DNA from: Spirometra erinaceieuropaei
Lineage: Eukaryota; Platyhelminthes; Cestoda; Diphyllobothriidea; Diphyllobothriidae
Direction of reading: 5' to 3'
Assembly (NCBI GenBank): GCA_902702965.1
Contig: CACRXP010000018.1
Location: 130,152 to 194,151 of the forward strand
DNA: 64,000 bases
Part shown: one piece after another, positions 59,901 through 64,000 of the stretch
Numbering within the stretch: the stretch's first letter is position 1
Layout: every line of letters begins with the position of its first letter
Program-made: the position numbers and the translations under genes
Notes under the pieces: generated by a model
The model's database searches: none
What the model saw: the letters and a program-made list of their open reading frames with translations, nothing else
What the model was told of the DNA's origin: nothing

Positions 59901-61273
59901 AGAATGTGCGTACTATGTCTAACTTGCAATTTGAACAAAAATTTCTAGAAACCCAAACAATCATCGTGATACCACTGAGTCTTTTTGCAGTTAATTTCCG
60001 GAGCTAGGTGAGGTGAATCAATTCTGTACGCACGGCCGTGGCGCTTACTGAAGTAGCCTCACACCAAAGCCAGGCCCAGGTGTGCTTTAACACTATCCAG
60101 AACACTTAAATTAGTTAGGACCTGAGAAATAATGCACACCTCAACAGATGCTGATGTGAGTGAACACTTAACTTGACAACTATACAGTCGTGGTTGTTCT
60201 GCGCTCCATGTCAACCAGTTGTACTAGTCTGCTAAGTAGTCGCCTACCTCGATCTAGTGTGGACGCGTATGCCGCTTGCAAAATGCAATGGAGTTGAGCT
60301 ATCGGCATTAGTTGCGAATACAACAGCCATAAATCAACAAGGTTTGCCTAAAAGTAGCGGCCAAATGAAGTTAAAATCCGGAATAAAGGAAAAACAAATA
60401 TTACTTGGTGAAATCTTTGTAGGCCAATCTTCCACTACCGTCCTTGTTGAAGAAGTAGCGAAGTAAGGTGGTTGTCTTTTTAACATCATTCTGAAGTAGA
60501 TAAAACGTTTCTGAGGTACCTCGCATATACTAGCTTCTTTGTGAAACTTTAGTTGGCATAGGTTCGTCATCTACATGGAATGACTGGCGAAAACAAAGGG
60601 ATACCTGCAAAAATTCCGTCTTTTCGATTCTTCCACTACCGTCTCGATCAAACATCAGGAAAAGAACCTGAAGTTTGTGAAGCGAGCCTACAGTGTAGAA
60701 TGAATGTAGGGGGCTACCTGTCAGGACGGAGAGTAAGAACAGAAACTCCGAGCAAGATATAAGGCCATTCCTGTCGAGGCGCTTAAAAAGGGATACTCGG
60801 CAGGAGCTTATTGCTGGTGTATTTGCTAAAATTTTGTTGGCCATCGTTTCATCTATAACATGCCGGCGCATTGCGACTGCACATAAACGAAGTCTCACAA
60901 GTACCAGGAGGGCGAGCCCCAGTGACACAATCGATGAAATCCCGAGGAGTCATAAAGGCTTCACCGTCAAATTCCACTGAAGCAAACTTCTCAAACAGGG
61001 AAACAATTGGATTCTGTCGCCAATTTAATAATTATCAACTGTGCTAAATACCTCTGCAGGTGATGCATCCGTTTGTGATCGAACAATGTAGTTAGGGTCA
61101 CCAGGCTTTTGTGGTAAATGCGCTCCGTACAAATAAAAGACAGAGGCCGATGTAAAAGCAAACGTTGAGACTTTCAAGACGACACCACAGTGTCGTTTTA
61201 AAAATCCGCCTTTGGATAAATTCCGACAGTTAATAAGGAGGCGAGGTAAAAAAGAACGAATACGAAAAGACAT
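56991..61273 (-). CDS. MICU2/3: mitochondrial calcium uptake regulator, MICU2/MICU3 type (7 exons)
   Basis: Exons, minus strand: 61273-61052, 61013-60905, 60876-60718, 60687-60605, 60529-60405, 59870-59581, 57265-56991; 1263 nt, 420 aa, close to human MICU2. Every junction is GT..AG and in phase. Exon 1 is basic with a hydrophobic segment (residues 30-52), as expected for mitochondrial import. Exon 2 has LFEKFASVEFDGEAFMTPRD. The first EF-hand loop is DRDGSGRIEKTE (exon 4), a second loop NKDGSGRLAYKD (exon 5) falls where vertebrate MICUs have a degenerate EF-hand, and the last loop is DADGDGHLSPEE (exon 7). Exons 5-7 carry the family core (FTKFMANLQKEILSAEF, YEDFSAALKMFLQARR, DEFQRAARAVTGKFL). 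MICU proteins gate the calcium uniporter from the intermembrane space. The end of exon 7 is uncertain: it may splice out after DEA near 57104 instead of reading to the stop. The 60529 acceptor is the only phase-compatible one nearby. Confidence 0.88.
57850..59010 (+). mobile_element. LINE fragment in MICU intron 6: endonuclease end and RT start
   Basis: Plus strand, antisense to the gene. 57990-58130 encodes the AP-endonuclease C-terminus (SWVHNGRAVSGTETGNVHGS, with the catalytic GSDH followed by VLVRARLKVHL). 58600-58960 encodes an RT N-terminal segment in several frames (FEHLLNFGEQPITPSLSSAA, AIQRLRNNKAPVEDGI-like, DDWDWGILVPVIKKGSKT). Frameshifts and stops show it is dead. Confidence 0.7.
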
Positions 61274-63190
61274 CTCTCATTCATTAGCGGAAATTATACT
61301 TTCCATTTAAAAAAGTCCTCTTAAGAGGGTAGACCGCTCGGGCGGCAGGCTCAACTGTCGCAGACAGCAGACGGACTTCGTTTTTTCCGCTTGAATTGCA
61401 ACCTAGTAAAATCTGAAAGCAATCATATATCAATTAAGTAAATGACGGACTTAACGGCTGACCACCTAACGATTCTTGTCATTCCTATGGCGGTCGCACA
61501 ATTTTTCCAAATCAACCTTGACCTCGGAACGTACTCACCGTGGAGCTCCCTAAGTTGTTCGTCAGGTACACAGAAGCAATAAGCAGACAAGAGTGGTTCA
61601 TAAAACTTCGCTATCTGCTAAACAACTTATTCCAAAGCAAAGCACGTTTTTGCTTCTTCTCATGCCTTAAAGCGAGGAACATAAGCCGAGTTCGCCGACA
61701 TTTCCGCCTAAAGATGATGTTACCGCTCTAGGTGAATCAGTGAATCTCCCCCCTTTAACACATTCTCTTCAAAGTCACATTCCCAACATAATCACAGTAC
61801 GAACTTCCCTCCCAGATGATTAAACTTGCCCCGGTCCTCACTGTTACTTCAATTGTAATGCGTTGCAGCAAACCATCTGTGGGTTTCCTATTTAGACTTA
61901 TCTAGTTTACAGTAGTATCCGTTTCCCCCTTACATCGGTTTTTCCTCTAAACCCCCATTCTTTTATTCATATCGGACTGCGGCAGCATTTGATCTCAGTA
62001 TTTTCAGAAACATAAAATCACTGGATGACTAAGTAACCTCTCCTTAGAAATAAACAAACTCTTTGCCCTTACTTAAACACTTAGTTCTAAATGCCACAAC
62101 CTTGATAAATAAGGGACCTCCGTCACAGACGTAAATGTTCCCCCGCCGAACGGACATTATTCTTTTAATTGTGATATGGGCGTATCTTTTGCAGCTGCCT
62201 CCGAAATTTCTTCCTCTTCTGACTTACTCTTTCATTCGAAACGACGTACTTTATAGCTGTGGCGAAGGAACTGTTGACCTATTTTTGCGGAAGTTGGATC
62301 TTTCATGTCCTTCCACGACAAAGTGCAAGTGCTGGATTTTGGATTGTTGCGAAAAATAGGTACTCCTTACATTTTCGTTGTGCCTTTTGTCAACTAAGCG
62401 TTAGTGAGCAATTTGATACTCGTACCATACCGGTAATGCATATCGTAATCGCTTTAATATTAAAGTCTCATTTACTCGCATTTTCCTTCTTTTTCCCTTA
62501 AGTCTCTTAATTTGCACCTTCGGAGCTCGGAATGTTGAGATCATACTTGAAGCCATGGGTGTTGCCATGTGGATTAAGGTTGTAGTTTTTGGCCCTCAAG
62601 GGCCAGACATACTCGGTCTAATTTGCCTTAGAGACTGTCGGATTATTTTCTGTCATCGCCAAGATCAATAGGGGGTGCTGGCCATGCCGTAGTTGTTCAC
62701 GCACTAGACCTCGAAGTTGATGATACTTTTCCAGAAAAAAATCCCATTCAGTTTTTGATCGATCTTTTTGAAGTATGGGCTGTTACACCCCTTCGAAAAA
62801 ATAGAATCAGAAAAATGCGGGCAGGACTGGCCTGCATGTGAGGTATAGAGTGGATTATAGTCGGACATCAACAGGGCCGAAATAAATGTCAGCTGTATAT
62901 GGCATTGTATAACGGATTTCATAAAGGGGCAAGTAGGCGCGTCGGTCAGGACTGGCTTGTATGTGGCCTTGAATAAGGCAAATAAGTGGCGAAATTGGAA
63001 ACCAGTCTCGAGGCGATAGGAACCCAGATGCGGTCGGTTACATTCATCCGAGTCCATCCGAGGATGGGGCAAGGGAGATGCGACCAGACTACTAGTATAT
63101 GGGGAATACAGAAGGTTTAGTTCAGATTGGCAAAGTCGAGAGATCCGGGTCGATTATTTGAAGAAGAAGAAGAAAAAGAAAAAGAAAAAG
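61274..63190. other. upstream flank of the MICU gene, no gene recognised
   Basis: The MICU promoter is expected in the first few hundred bases but no TATA or CCAAT element stands out. Frames at 62135-62501 and 62704-63072 have no support. Confidence 0.4.
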
Positions 63191-63192
63191 AA
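63159..63192. repeat. GAA/GAAAAA microsatellite
   Basis: Purine-only run of GAAGAAGAAGAAAAAG units directly adjoining the terminus of the PLE copy that follows. Confidence 0.85.
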
Positions 63193-64000
63193 GGTTGGCT
63201 CACCGGAATAGGTTTATTAGGATGCTGACGTTTCGAAGAGCTTGGTCGGCTCTCCATTGTCAAAGCGTAAAGTGTACTTAATCCACCAGGAGTCCTAAGT
63301 GGTGTGTCACGTTAGTCGGCCTCGTGCTGATCGATTTTTTTTTTCTCTCCTCTTGCTGCCGCGGCCTATCGGGGGACGGTTAACGGGTGTTTTGTCTGCG
63401 TACGTTCTGAGTCACCATTCAGCCGGGCGAGAGGTGACTGAACCATTATCGGGTGGTCAGTCTGGCGGTTCTTTTTCCTCTTCACCGAGTAAACTCGCCG
63501 TCGGGCCGTCTCCGTGTAGCCTTCTTAAGCTCGGTGTGGTTGTTTGGTCCTGAGCTCTACGATTGTGATGACGTAGGACTTTGTAGGCTGCAGGAAGGTC
63601 CAGATGCCTGTTGATGGAGTGGGCATCGGAGAACCACGCCTCGAGAGTTAGCCGTTCTGCTTTTTGTGCTGTCCCGGCCTAAGATGGTAGCTCGCTGGAG
63701 ATCCAAAGAATGCCCAGTTTCTCCAACGTGTGTTGCTAATTGAGAGTTTGGGTCTAACCTCCGTGTAGCCGATTTGTGCTCTTGTAGGCGAGTCTGCAAT
63801 TTCCCCCCGGTTTCTCCCACATAGTTACAGTCGCCCTCTTTGCAATTTATTTTGTAGATAACTGCAGAGGTTTCAGCGGGTGGCAGTGGGTCCTTGGGTT
63901 GTATCGGACGGCGTCTAATTGTTGCCTGTGGTCGGTGGGCTATGCCTACTCTGGCAGGTTGTAGCAATCGACAGACCGCCTCAGAGACCCCTTTAACGTA
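63193..64000 (-). mobile_element. Penelope-like element with GIY-YIG domain, continues past the window
   Basis: Minus strand from the window edge: RVGIAHRPQATIRRRPIQPK, DPLPPAETSAVIYKINCKEG, DCNYVGETGGKLQTRLQEHK, SATRRLDPNSQLATHVGETG, then a frameshift before LTLEAWFSDAHSINRHLDLP. Same family as 35386-36407 and better preserved (no stop in the first 100 codons of GIY-YIG). The terminus at 63193-63230 matches the 44-bp inverted repeat of that copy. A degenerate hammerhead-like arm follows at 63225-63262. Confidence 0.75.

Noticed and set aside
60334..60570. 78-aa minus frame as an independent small protein
   Set aside because: It is the wrong frame over MICU exon 5; the correct frame gives TTTLLRYFFNKDGSGRL and splices in phase to both neighbours.
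61014..61051. 62-nt first intron of MICU ending at GTTTGAG before AAG
   Set aside because: An earlier acceptor (GGCGACAG) gives a 38-nt intron, is a better splice site, and adds NPIVSLFE in frame in front of KFASVEF.
1..64000. CRISPR arrays, operons and other prokaryotic systems
   Set aside because: No regular spaced direct repeats, no tightly packed genes, and clear spliceosomal introns: this is nuclear DNA of an animal.

Overview
The window looks like repeat-dense DNA from a flatworm draft assembly, most likely a tapeworm of the diphyllobothriid type (Spirometra/Dibothriocephalus/Schistocephalus). The reasons are a multi-exon nuclear gene with introns as short as 28-38 nt, two mitochondrial-protein genes with long repeat-filled introns, Penelope-like retroelements (PLEs) with GIY-YIG domains, LINE fragments with C2H2 zinc fingers at the end of the reverse-transcriptase ORF, tRNA-derived SINEs, and an assembly gap (34199-34413). 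The species call is inference; no prokaryotic gene organisation is present.

Region 1 (about 0.2-19 kb) holds a segmental tandem duplication. Each unit carries a three-exon gene for a small secreted cysteine-rich protein (1274-3938 and 10433-14364, both +). The two genes have identical exon lengths (79, 254, 312 nt) and identical intron phases, yet only about half of the encoded residues match, so both have evolved under coding constraint. I do not recognise the family with confidence; the cysteine layout and a Cys at the predicted mature N-terminus suggest a possible TIMP/netrin-like (NTR) fold. A palindromic TA-flanked element of 942 bp sits in unit 2, and the matching position in unit 1 is an empty site. 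The 3' flank module is repeated two further times downstream.

Region 2 (about 19-25 kb) is a pile-up of degenerate retroelements: a minus-strand LINE 3' part with RT and zinc fingers, and a minus-strand PLE. Region 3 (25-34 kb) has one intronless four-transmembrane protein gene (27420-28127, +), TTAGGG-like degenerate arrays and SINEs. Region 4 (34-37 kb) contains the gap, a plus-strand PLE 3' end with a hammerhead-like motif, and a 1.02-kb PLE derivative bounded by 44-bp inverted repeats.

Region 5 (42.1-52 kb, minus) is the gene for mitochondrial ribosomal protein L24; four exons are placed and the first is not found. Its introns hold several palindromic elements and SINEs. Region 6 (57-61.3 kb, minus) is a seven-exon gene for a MICU2/MICU3-type EF-hand regulator of the mitochondrial calcium uniporter, about 420 aa, with a LINE fragment in its sixth intron. 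The window ends inside another PLE (from about 63190). The genes do not form a pathway; MRPL24 and MICU share only a mitochondrial destination.
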